From Xestospongia muta (lineage: Eukaryota; Porifera; Demospongiae; Haplosclerida; Petrosiidae): DNA of 64,000 nucleotides. Below, in pieces: positions 38,390 to 48,589 of the stretch; within the stretch, counting starts at the first letter, position 1; each line of letters opens with the position of its first letter. The position numbers and the translations under genes are program-made. Under the pieces are notes generated by a model, which was not told the origin of the DNA, searched no databases, and saw nothing but the letters and a program-made list of their open reading frames with translations. The stretch covers positions 12,276,192 through 12,340,191 of the forward strand of contig OY848917.1 in assembly GCA_963693285.1 (NCBI GenBank), given 5' to 3'.

Positions 38390-39075
38390 GTTAGTACAAA
38401 TACTATTGTCAGTTGTTTTGATGTGAGTGTGTCTTTCTCGCCCAGCAATAAGACCATTTGTTCATTTCTTAGGACTTTTCCTCATATTGCTGGTTATTGA
38501 GACTTTAGATGTAAACTGTTGTAATAATGTATATAAGAAATCACATTGAATGATGTTGTCACGTTTGTATATGACAAACCATTATGATTTTACATTTGCA
38601 TATAAGAATGTTAGACTTGTCACTGTAAGGTGAACTTAAACTACCTGTTTCAACTCAGTAATAAAATTCATGTAAATGCTTATAATAACCTAATTTTTTT
38701 AGACTTGTATGCAAAACAATCTAGTAAAAGGAATTAAGGACAAGTTTAGCTGGAGGCCAGTGACTGTAGTGCTAGTTTTTTGATCATTATTTATGCTAAC
38801 AATTTCATGTTAAAAATTCTGTTCTTAAAATATAAAAAGTAATTTATTAAAAATTAATTAAACAAAGTATTTTGAAAGGAATTAATTGGCTATCATTTGT
38901 AATATATTAACTAAACGGATGGAATGTTCTATCCTACACACAATGCTATTGTAAGTTTTCAGTATACAGCAAAACAGCAACAGCAACAGCAGCTCTACCC
39001 TATCTAAAATACTTGAAACCACAAATATTAATAAGGCGTGGTTATCTAATACCTGAGAAATGTGCTACTAAGAAA
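38390..39075 (+). repeat. Inverted Q-UP block upstream of Rab copy 1
   Basis: Positions 38701-39075 are the reverse complement of the UP block (AGCTGGAGGCCAGTGACTG, AAGGCGTGGTTATCTAATAC), and 38390-38700 that of the start of the Q block. With 35893-36600 it forms a large inverted repeat around the USP relic. The frame is damaged here (a stop after IHTMLL-type codons), and a CAGCAACAG expansion at ~38977-38991 is unique to this copy. Confidence 0.8.
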
Positions 39076-39141
39076 AACATTGAATGTAATGGGTGATGAT
39101 GACACAGTTCCTGTTCAATCTTTCCTTATGTGTACAAAGTA

Positions 39142-39788
39142 ATGATCCTTGGCAGTTGTGGAGTAGGAAAGACTACTCTCTTGGGGAGATACCTCTACAA
39201 TGAATTTAAAACTTTGAGAGGAACTATTGTTGATAAAGAAAATAAAACAGTTAGTGTCAATAGGAGGAGCCTTGAGCTTGAGTTTTGGGATACAGCTGGT
39301 GAGTTATCCTATATCTAGATTAATATTATTTGTCTTATTCAGGACAAGAGGCCTATATTCCTTCATTACCCACACAGCATCTACGAAATGCAGATGCTGT
39401 GATTGTAGTCTATCAAATCACAGAGCCTTCAACTTACGTGAAAGTGAAAGATTTGTGGCTTAATATTGTTTTTAATCAGTTTGGTGAGGATGCTGATCAA
39501 AAAATTTCAATTCTTTTGGTTGGGAGTAAAAGTGATTTAGTTGATAAGTATGATGACTTACAAATTCGTGTTAGATGTAGAGATGTTGAAGAAGATCTCA
39601 AACATCACTACTCTCAGTTGTTAGGGCCAATTGAATATAGTTCTAAAACTGGTAAAAATGTTGACAAAGTTTTTCAAGTTTTGGCAGAGGAAATAGTTCA
39701 TTGTGATGTGAAAGGTTCATTGCCTATTCATAAGAGTGGCCATCCTAAACTTGTCAGGACAGATACACAAGGACCATGTACTTGCTGA
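39142..39788 (+). CDS. Rab-family small GTPase, copy 1 (shortened N-terminus)
   Basis: Two exons, 39142-39298 and 39343-39788, with a 44-nt intron, encode ~200 residues. Motifs: P-loop GSCGVGKTT, switch II WDTAGQEAY split by the intron, guanine-specificity GSKSD in place of NKxD, SSKTG for SAK, and a C-terminal CTC (CxC) that should be geranylgeranylated for membrane attachment. Compared with the intact copy at 42377, a one-base deletion (CCTGTTCAATC versus CCTGCTTCAATC) throws the original start out of frame. Translation would have to begin at ATG 39142, dropping ~20 residues including most of strand beta-1. It could be a recently damaged gene or use the shorter start. A polyadenylation-type AATAAA lies at 40015. 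Tandem with 40218-40871. Confidence 0.7.
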
Positions 39789-40217
39789 ATAATTATATGC
39801 TGTATGCTATATTTCATTTCATACAATAATATGTATATACTCTTTGATTATTGGAAACAACAACAATCATTTTTAACTGTGTAAACTCTTTTGTTTATAC
39901 TTTCCTGAGTTACATTAGTACATATCATGTCTTAAAAGTGTGAACTTGTATGCAATTCTGTGTGTCTTTGTTCTTGGATGCTCCGAATAAGAGCATTTTG
40001 ATTATAAAAGCTAGAATAAACATATATGTGTACATTATGTTTATGTCATAATCATATTATTTTCAGTGTGATAAGTTAGTGACAGATTGGTTATGTTATA
40101 TTTTCTTTGTTTACTTTCAATTTTAAGTATAACTAATAACTAGGTACAGCTGGTTTTATTGCAATGCCAAATTGTTTACTATTTCCCCTGAGAAATGAGA
40201 AAGCCTATAAGAGAAAG

Positions 40218-40871
40218 ATGAATGTAGCAGATAATGATAACGATATCATTCCCAATTCCAGCTTTCATCATCTGTACAAAGTGATGATCTTTGGTCATTG
40301 TGGAGTAGGAAAGACATGACTGTTATACAGGTACCTCTACAATGAATCCAATGAATTGATCTTGAACTTTGAGACACAGTTGGCATGTGGTGACATCACT
40401 ATGATTGCCATGTTTATTTTGTAACTTTCATTTCTTTGTCTAGGATTAGAGACATACTGCATTCCATTTACACTAAACTTAAAAGGCACAAATGCTGTGA
40501 TTATTGTTTATCAAATCACAGAGCCTTCAACTTATGTAGAAGTGAAAGAATCCTGGTTAAGGATGATTTATTCCCAGTTTGGTGAGGACACTGATCAACG
40601 TATTCCAATTCTTTTGGTTGGAAGTAAAAGTGATTTAGTTGATAAGTATGATGACTTACAAGTTTGTGTTACATCTAAAGATGTTAATGAAGATCTCAAA
40701 CATCACCACTCTCAGTTGTTAAGACCAATTAAATGTAGTTCTAAAACTGGTAAAAATGTCAACAATGTTTTTCAAGTCTTAGCTGAAAAGATAATTCATC
40801 AAAACATGAAAGGTTCTGTACATGATAAAAACAAAAAGGATCAATCTCAAGTTACCAAAACAAACTCATAA
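40218..40871 (+). pseudogene. Rab-family GTPase, copy 2, broken
   Basis: ATG 40218 opens MNVADNDNDIIPNSSF, then GHCGVGKT, and hits TGA inside the P-loop region where the sister copy at 43523 has TTA (Leu). The WDTAG region carries a one-base deletion shared with that sister. The splice donor before 40383 is GCATGT instead of GTATGT. Exon 2 (40444-40871) is open and well conserved (VIIVYQITEPSTYVEVK, GSKSDLVDKYDD, SSKTGKN) but ends in a Lys/Ser/Thr-rich tail without the CxC prenylation site. The combination makes a functional Rab unlikely. Confidence 0.82.
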
Positions 40872-41469
40872 GGATCATAGAACTGCTGAACATCTCAGTA
40901 TTGTGATAAATACACTGCTTATATGTTCATTTTACTATTATTAGATGTGTTAACTTTGATTTAAAATACATGAACAAATGCATGTAATAAGTATACATAT
41001 TATGCTTTGTATAAACAAAGAGAAGGGAGTGAAGGGCTTAAATTATCTGAAAAGTAGTTGACCTTCTTCTTTGCTTCTTCTTGTGTTTAAGCAAAGAGGA
41101 GAGTCTAGCTTGTTAACTGAAAGCAGATGTACATAAAATGAACCAGTTAGTGAAGATATTTGTATACTTGAACATGAGTGACCCTTACATACTTAAAGAT
41201 AGAATGACACTACAATGTAAGCAGGATATGAAGGTTAATGCTTTACATTACACTGTTGATGTTAACTTGTCTTTTATCATCAACTAAGATTATATATATG
41301 AAAAGTATTAACTGGAGATTGAAAGTCAATAAGATGAGCATAAAACTTACATCAATTGTATGATGATTCAATTTAGACTTCATATGTTCAATTATGTGTG
41401 CTATATTTATTTCATTAACATTTGAAAGTAGTGAATTCAAATAATATAGCAGATCATTACAGCTGTAAC

Positions 41470-41770
41470 AGGAGAAATGAGAAATGTAACACAGTTTATG
41501 GTGACGATATGATTTATGTGCACAAAGTGATGATCATGGACATAATCATGTAGGAAAGACTCAATAGTTAATAATATATATTTATAATAAGTTTGATTTT
41601 GATTCCTGGTTTAGGCATACCTCTCCTATAGTCCAATTGACACCAAAACCAAGACAATTGTAATATTAAAGGCAAAATCTTGATTTGGAGTGTTATAATA
41701 TTATAAAGTTTTTCAAATTTATACAATTAATTAGCTGAGGAGATAGTTTGTTGTGACATGGAAGTCTGAT
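41470..41770 (+). pseudogene. Rab-family GTPase, copy 3, deep relic
   Basis: Degenerate matches to the array: GTGCACAAAGTGATGATCAT and GTAGGAAAGACT (P-loop region) at ~41518-41570, CAATTGACACCAAAACCAAG near switch I, AAAGTTTTTCAAATTTATA and GAGGAGATAGTTTGTTGTG (C-terminal region) at ~41705-41760. The G3-G5 region is deleted. No usable frame remains. Confidence 0.6.
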
Positions 41771-42376
41771 GTGTTGTATTCATATTTGAAAGTTTAATAA
41801 CAGTTAATACAGAAACACAATTGTTAAGTGTTATTGCTTTGGGTTATTACAATAATTGTTGGTCCTTGAATACAACAAACTTTCTGAATTCAATTATTAT
41901 TGAAAATGCATATGCATGTCTGTCTTGTTATATCACTAAAAGTTTTTAATGAGACTACATAAATGACTTTATGATAGAAAGGTGTGTTAGTCCATATTCA
42001 GCACTGATACACAATGTTCGTTGTCTGTTGGACCTACTTTCCTAAAAATAGTTATCACTTTCAGTTTCAAACTTCATATATATTTCTAATTCAATAAGTC
42101 TTTACAATTATGATCATGAGATATTATATTTTGAGACTATAGTTATCTATTTTCCAAACAATTGCATTCTGTGAATAGATGGCTATAGCTCATATAAGCA
42201 TTTGGGATTTGAAGTCATATCTGTTGTGAGTGATAACAGTTTATGTTTGATTATTGTTTTACTTTCACTTTTTTAATGCACAGTACTCCACTATATACAG
42301 TAATAGCATGTTGATTAAATATTATACTGGTAATATTTTGTGTGATAAAGAACTCTGAGAGTAAAGAGAGAAAACA

Positions 42377-43083
42377 ATGAATGTAATGGATGATGATGAC
42401 ACAGTTCCTGCTTCAATCTTTCCTTATGCGTACAAAGTGATGATCCTTGGCCGTTGTGGAGTAGGAAAGACTACACTGTTATGTAGGTACATCTATGATG
42501 AATTTAAAGAGTTTAGAGTAACTCCTGTTGACATAAAAAATAAAACAGTTAGTGTCAATGGGAGGAGCCTTGAGCTTGAGTTTTGGGATACAGCTGGTAA
42601 GTTATCCTATATCTAGATTAATATTATTTGTCTTATTCAGGACAAGAAAAGTATACTTCATCACCTGCACACTATCCAAGAAAGGCAGATGCTGTGATCA
42701 TTGTCTATCAAATCACAGACTCTGCATCTTATGTAGAAGTGAAAGATTTCTGGTTAGGGTTGATCTGCGCCCAGTTTGGTGAAGATGCTGATCAACATAT
42801 TCCAATTCTTTTGGTTGGGAGTAAAAGTGATTTAGTTGATAAGTATGATGATTTTCAAATTTGTGTTAGGTGTAGAGAAGTTAAGGAAGATCTCAAACAT
42901 CGCCACTCTCAGTTGTTAGGACCAATTGAATGTAGTTCTAAAACTGGTAAAAATGTGAACAAAGTTTTTCAAGTTTTGGCAGAGGAAATAGTTCGCCGTG
43001 ACATGGAAGGTTCATTGCTTATTCATAAGGGTGGCCATCCTAAACTTGTCAGGACAGATACACAAGGACCATGTACTTGCTGA
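42377..43083 (+). CDS. Rab-family small GTPase, intact copy (220 aa)
   Basis: This is the only complete member of the local array. Exons 42377-42596 and 42641-43083 with a 44-nt GT-AG intron make 220 residues, usual for a Rab. After an acidic lead (MNVMDDDDTVPASIF) come the P-loop GRCGVGKTTLL, switch I with RVTPVDIKNKT, WDTAGQEKY, specificity motif GSKSD (Ser instead of Asn), SSKTGKN, and C-terminal GPCTC with a CxC prenylation site. Rabs cycle between GTP and GDP forms on membranes to direct vesicle traffic; the compartment cannot be told. The Ser for Asn change in NKxD may weaken guanine specificity. The gene and its broken downstream neighbour are a ~3.3 kb tandem duplicate of 39100-40440. 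Confidence 0.88.
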
Positions 43084-43522
43084 ATAATTATATGCTGTAT
43101 GCTATATTTCATTTCATACAATAATATGTGTACGCTTTGACAATTGGAAACAACAACAATCATTTTAACTGTGTAAACTGTTTTGTTTATACTTTCCTGA
43201 GTTACATTAATACATATCATGTCTTAACAGTTTGAACTTGTAGGCAATTCTGTGTGTCTTTGCTCTTGGATGCTTTGAATAAGAACATTTTGATTCTAAA
43301 AACTAAGATAAACATATATGTGTACATATGTCATAATCAAATGATATCTTGCCAACATGAAATGACAGCTTTATTTTCAGTGTGATAAGTTAGTGACAGA
43401 TTGGTTATGTTTTTTGTTTACTTTTAATTTTAAGTATAACTAATAACTAGGTACAGCTGGTTGTATTGCAATGTCAAATTGTTTACTATTTCCCCTGAGA
43501 AGTGAGAAAGCTTAAGAGAAAG

Positions 43523-43888
43523 ATGAATGTAGGAGATAATGATAACGATATCATTCCCAATTCCAGCTTTCATCATCTGTACAAAGTGATGATCGTTGGT
43601 CATTGTGGAGTAGGAAAGACATTACTGTTATACAAGTACCTCTACAATGAATTCAATGAATTGATCTTGAACTTTGAGACACAGATGGTATGTGGTAACA
43701 TCACTACAATGGCCATGTTTATTTTGTAACTTTCATTTTTTTGTCTAGGATTAGAGACATACTGCATTCCATCTACACTAAACTTAAAAGGCACAAATGC
43801 TGTGATTATTGTCTATCAAATCACAGAGCCTTCAATTAATGTAGAAGTGAAAGAATCCTGGTTAAGGATGATCTGTTCCCAGTTTGTC
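43523..43888 (+). pseudogene. Rab-family GTPase, copy 5, frameshifted and truncated
   Basis: ATG 43523 opens MNVGDNDNDIIPNSSF, GHCGVGKTLLL, then NFETQM, where a one-base deletion in the WDTAG codons (shared with copy 2) breaks the frame. The donor is GTATGT at 43688. Exon 2 from 43749 (GLETYCIP, VIIVYQITEPSINVEVK) stops abruptly at 43888 within CSQF, where kelch-kinase intron sequence begins. G4, G5 and the prenylation tail are lost. Confidence 0.85.
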
Positions 43889-44159
43889 AACAATGTTAAT
43901 GTCAGTACACAATGTGGTAGTGTACTACTAGTATAACATGTATGGATATAATAAAACTCTTAGTACATAACAAAGCCTATATAATAATAGTACATGTACT
44001 AAATGAACAGTAAGAAGAGTTATAGTACTGATAATACATAAAGTATTATCTGTTATGATGAATGTTTAGGTATCAGTGGTTTATCAAAACTGCTTAATAA
44101 TACATCTTCTATAGATCTAAGTACAATAACACTAATTTTGTAAACACTAATAAAGAATA
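43889..44159 (-). other. Kelch-kinase copy 4 reduced to intron 5 sequence
   Basis: These bases match ~50425-50690 of kelch-kinase 2 (ATGTCAGTACACAATGTGG, ACTAGTATAACATGTATGG, TAATACATAAAGTATTAT). They then join directly to UP block copy 3. All exons are absent, so a fourth gene copy was deleted between intron 5 and its upstream block. Confidence 0.75.
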
Positions 44160-44580
44160 GTCTTAATGAACTCTGTTGAAGCTAGCAGGACATTCACCAG
44201 CAGCAAATTCCTTACGTACTAGATAACCATGTCTTATTGAATATTTGGAGCTCAAGTATTTTTTGATAGGGTGAAGCTGTAGTTGCTGTATACTGAAAAT
44301 CTAAAACAACACTGTGTGTGTGCAGGACAGAACATTCCATCAGTTTGGTTGATATATCATAAATGATACCCAATTCATTTAAAAAAACTTTGTTTTATAA
44401 ATGTATTATATCACATTTCAAATTATATTAAAAACACCAATTTTAGCTTAAAATTGTTAGCATAAATAATTAAGAAATTAACAGTCCCTGGCCTCCAGCA
44501 AGACTCATTCTTAATTCCTTACACTAGATCATTGTGTACCAGTCTAACAATAACAAGTTAAACTTAGGTTAGGTTAGATA
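44160..44580 (-). promoter_or_regulatory. UP block, copy 3 (no gene attached)
   Basis: Colinear with copy 1. It starts near CTGTTGAAGCTAGCAGGACA and ends near ACACTAGATCATTGTGTACC. The short internal frame is broken as in copy 1. It is now orphaned by deletion of kelch-kinase copy 4. Confidence 0.5.
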
Positions 44581-44618
44581 TACTTAATAACATTCCACCT
44601 GGTTAAAGAGTAGGGACT

Positions 44619-45398
44619 TTGTTCATTGATATTTTCAATTTTGAAATGAAAGAAATGCTTGTTGTTAATGCATCAGGTTTTTATATGCTAGCTGTTAATC
44701 TAAATAAACCTACTGAGTTGAAGATATCAAATTTCATTGAAACCATTCTTTTGATTGGCTCTCTACTAGTAGTACTATGTTTCTACAATATATTGGTTAT
44801 CATAAGAGCTAAGGAGAGATGTGTAGCTTAGTATCTTTAAGTGTTAGTTTCAATTGCATCATTAACATTGTTGGGACTATTACTTTCAAAAACAACTGAG
44901 CCACTATTAGTGGAGATATCTATCTAGTTCATGTAGAAAACAATATATGTAATAATATGGTATATGAGTGATATACAATAGTACAAGATTAAGGTTTATG
45001 CAATACAATGCTGGAGGTGAAATATATGTAGTTATAATGTCAAATGAACTTACACAAATAAATGCAATGCTTTATCAGGTTTTGAGCACCATCATTGATA
45101 ACATTCATAACACAACACCCGTTGACTTTAAGAACTTTAACATAAGTTCATAGCTTACAGACAATACAGGTCCATTAGGTAATGCCATTTATGGCTCTAC
45201 ACTGGGCGAACATAAATGGTTAAATCCTAATTCACATGATGCTGATGTTTTAACAAAATGCGAAATTAGTTTAATTCTCCACTTCAAACAGATGTTATCA
45301 ATACAGAGGTTTCTGTTATATCTACAAATTTGACTCTCTTTGCTGTACCAGGCAAACCAGTAACAATGAACATTACAGCTTATGATAGTCTTAAATAA
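44619..45398 (+). pseudogene. Beta-helix membrane-protein relic (copy 2)
   Basis: Better preserved than copy 1. Frames in order are: 44646-44831 (MKEMLVVNASGFYMLAVNL, then KPTELKISNF, GSLLVVLCFYN); a segment with GTITFKNN and ATISG at ~44875-44915; QYNAGGEIYVV to INAMLYQVLSTIIDNI at 45000-45153; TDNTGPLGNAIYGSTLG at ~45160; and VINTEVSVISTNLTLFAVPG at ~45295. These are beta-helix rungs of the same family as 6523-8998. Stops separate the frames, and the signal peptide and TM bundle are missing. Confidence 0.55.
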
Positions 45399-45469
45399 AG
45401 TATCAGGTCATTACTAATATATATTCTAAAGTTCATGTTATTGTATGTTATCATATTTGTTTCCAAATA

Positions 45470-46790
45470 AAATATTAAGAACTGAAGAAAATTCAAATGT
45501 TCAACATGAAGTAGTAACCAAAGATGTTGAATATCAGTTTAACTATCTCATCCCTTGTCTTGGTAAGTCACTAGTATATTCTCATGTATTGATATTATTT
45601 TATTAAACAAGTTGAAGTACCTTGATCATACTGGTGTTCATATAGTGGTAGGATACTTTTCATAATCCAAGGAGAATGCACATGCTTATTAAATTGGGAG
45701 GAATATGGTCTGATCTATTAATAAGTCAGCCAATCACAGAAGTATTAATAACTTGGTCACAACAAAGAGAACTTAACTCAGTATAGTTATGGACCTTCAG
45801 TCTTAACTAATCTTAAACATTTAAACTTTAACTGTTATAATAAGTTGTTGATCATTATAAGTGACATATTAGTAAATGGATAACTCTATATGATCTATTA
45901 TATTTGTTTATATTGTATACAGATAGCTAGTGTTTACTCTCATACAGTACTAGGATGTCTAGATACTGCATTAAGTGAGTTATGTTGTACTCACTGTGTT
46001 CAGTTAGATTATTGTAGCAGATCCTCTACACAAGATTGTCTAGTACTATTAGTACAGTCAGATTTAGGTAAGAGTCACTATAAATATTCTTTTAACAAGA
46101 CTGTTTTATAATCAGACATCAAATTAACTTATAAAATTAACTGATATTTATGTAACTAAATTACTTGTTCTTTAGTTTTGTAAACATCAGTGGTTATTTT
46201 AACTGGTATTTTAACCAAACTGTTTTCTAGTTCATCCTCTTCGGTATTTCCTGTAATTAACATCTATCTGGGTTCTTATTTCCACTACTCTCACTACTCA
46301 TTCTTACCAGGGTGGTGAGGATCTGTGTCATCTGATAGTCACATGGCATACAGTCAAATTCTCCCTGTTATTTTGTCCACTATACATGTAAGTCAATGCA
46401 TTAGAGCCTGCACTACAGTATCACACCTCTTAGTACAGTGTACATGTACTAATTCCATATACTGAGTGTATAGTTCTTTTGGCATATTTGTGTTGTCTAT
46501 ATATACTACGTCATTCATCAATTTAGTATCGTAAAAGTAGCTTTATGTTGTAACTGAAAACCAGCCTGGTAAGAATGAGTAGTGGAAATACGAACCCAGA
46601 TAGATAGATGGTCCATGATGTATTTGGCAAAACTCTCAACTAGATCCTAACAGTCAGCATGATCTGACATCAATGGACATCTATCATCTTCCCAGACCTA
46701 CAGGAGATATGCCAGTTTATGTAAATAATGATAAGATGATAAAATATTCTGGTTATATGAGATATAATGATATGAAGTATGATAGCTAGT
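45470..46790 (+). pseudogene. Exon-like relics of an unknown gene (copy 2)
   Basis: Four exon-like pieces with splice borders: a stretch ending VEYQFNYLIPCL before GTAAGT at 45562; a piece near 45660-45786 (RRMHMLIKLGGIWSDLLI, then ITEVLITWSQQRELNSV, TAG); a Cys-rich exon from TACAG at 45921 to ATTTAG|GTAAGAG at 46066 (SVYSHTVLGCLDTALSEL, then CCTHCVQLDYCSRSSTQ); and a piece from ACCAG at 46309 (GEDLCHLIVTWHTVKFSLL). A last stretch DLTSMDIYHLPRPTGDMPV lies at ~46660. The Cys-rich exon is intact here but frameshifted in copy 1. I do not recognise the protein. Confidence 0.45.
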
Positions 46791-46799
46791 GTCACTTAT

Positions 46800-48589
46800 G
46801 TGTTGTCTTTTGTTTAACATTATTTACATACACTTTACTACTTCATTCTTAAGCATTTACTGTCTTTCTTCATATTTTATGTGTCATGACTTGTAACTTT
46901 TTTATTTTAATTTGTTCCTATTGAATAAAACAAATTACATTTACATTTATCTTTTATAAACAAGTGAAATGGAAAATTGAAAGCACATCTCTAAATATTT
47001 CTCTTATAGTGGACTAACAGAACATTGAGTTCAGCTCATTTGTTGTGGAATAGCTAATTGTGTTGTGTTCTCCTATAAGGTCTTTATGTACATATATGCA
47101 TCATCAATATTAAGTTATTATTTTAACTAAATAAACACAAATCATAAACAATGTATAATTCATTTCACACCATGATACTAGAAAATAGATTGCAGCAAAG
47201 GCAAATGTGTTGACTGGAATAAAACCAATTGAATGTTTGATATATTAACAGTCATTATATTGATAATGTCACTTAGTATTGGGTAAAACATTTGAATTGC
47301 TTTTAATAAACATTATATACTTACATGTATTTCATAAATATATTTTTGTAGTGGTAAATAATTATATAAAAGACAGAAAAAGGAATAAATAATTGTATAA
47401 AGTTATAGATAGATGAATGAAATTAAGGATGTATTATGGTGATGGATGTAACAGTACCACAAAGTGCTAACGTAACGCTTCTAAAATATGGACTGCTGAT
47501 TTAATTGTGTTGCAAGTCTGCTTTCCTACCTCTTACAGGGATTTGAATTATACAGGCGTGGCTATTTGTACAAAAAATTGAAGTACTATTTTTTTAAAAG
47601 TGCAGTTCGACTGAGCAATGTGGGCTCTATAAGAGGTTGAGTCTGTACTGGGCTGCATACTCTATATATAGTGTACATACACATTATTATTTGAATACAA
47701 AGCAACTATCAATTATCAATATTACAGCTAAGTACATTTAAAGGATTTGAGTTTCATCCATCCACCATTTATCAATTTCTCAATCCATTTATTCATCCTC
47801 CATATTATTGTCTGTCTGTCAGTCCATCCATCCATCAATCAGTCCATCTATTTGTTGCAGCTATAATACAAGTATATTAATCCCCTTCTCTGCAGAAAAT
47901 GATGGGACAGCAAAGTACGTTTTTCATTGGACATAATCTAACCACATGCTCTTACAAGTTCTGTTTTGTGAAGTCTTTAGCATTTGATTTTAAGTTGGTT
48001 AAAAATTTCTATTTTATTTACTATTCTCACTACATTGATGTGATATCATAAAATGTTACATGTCTTGACCAAAATGATATAAATGAGAGGAATACTGTAA
48101 TTTTACAGTTACTATGACAAATTTCATTTGCTAATTAAAGACAATGCACAACTACTTCATATTTTATCAATATAATTAATTAAACTAATTAAAGAATGGA
48201 TCTATAAAATAAAGAATAAACAGTTTTACATATGCTCTATTGTTATCCAAAGAAAGTTATCTTCAATTGTTTCGTCTAATTGTAATATTAGATTGATGTT
48301 ATATTACTTTACTGAAATATGGATGAGAAATGGAGGTATTGTCATAAGTACCTGCTGCTTTCCTTCTCTAAATGGTGACTGCATCATTGGATACTGTCTA
48401 CCATTAATTGTCATATACATTGTTAACTAAATCAAAATAAATGCTACAAAATATACTCATAACAAAATAGCAACATAGAACATTTATATATAAAAACTGA
48501 CAATATATCTCACACACTAAATGTATAGAAGTCCAAACAAAAAGATAAATTATTAAAAAATTGTACCATATACCAGTAACTTCAATATG
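46800..48589. repeat. Duplicated flanks joining the relic block to kelch-kinase 2
   Basis: 46800-47690 is colinear with 34345-35335, and 47695-48589 with 26618-27555 (including the TCCA satellite at ~47755-47845). The point where the two homologies meet (~47690) is a duplication breakpoint. No gene is seen. Confidence 0.75.

Noticed and set aside
38977..38991. CAGCAACAG tract that could look like a poly-Gln coding repeat
   Set aside because: It lies in a damaged copy of the UP block where surrounding frames have stops; treated as a small local expansion.
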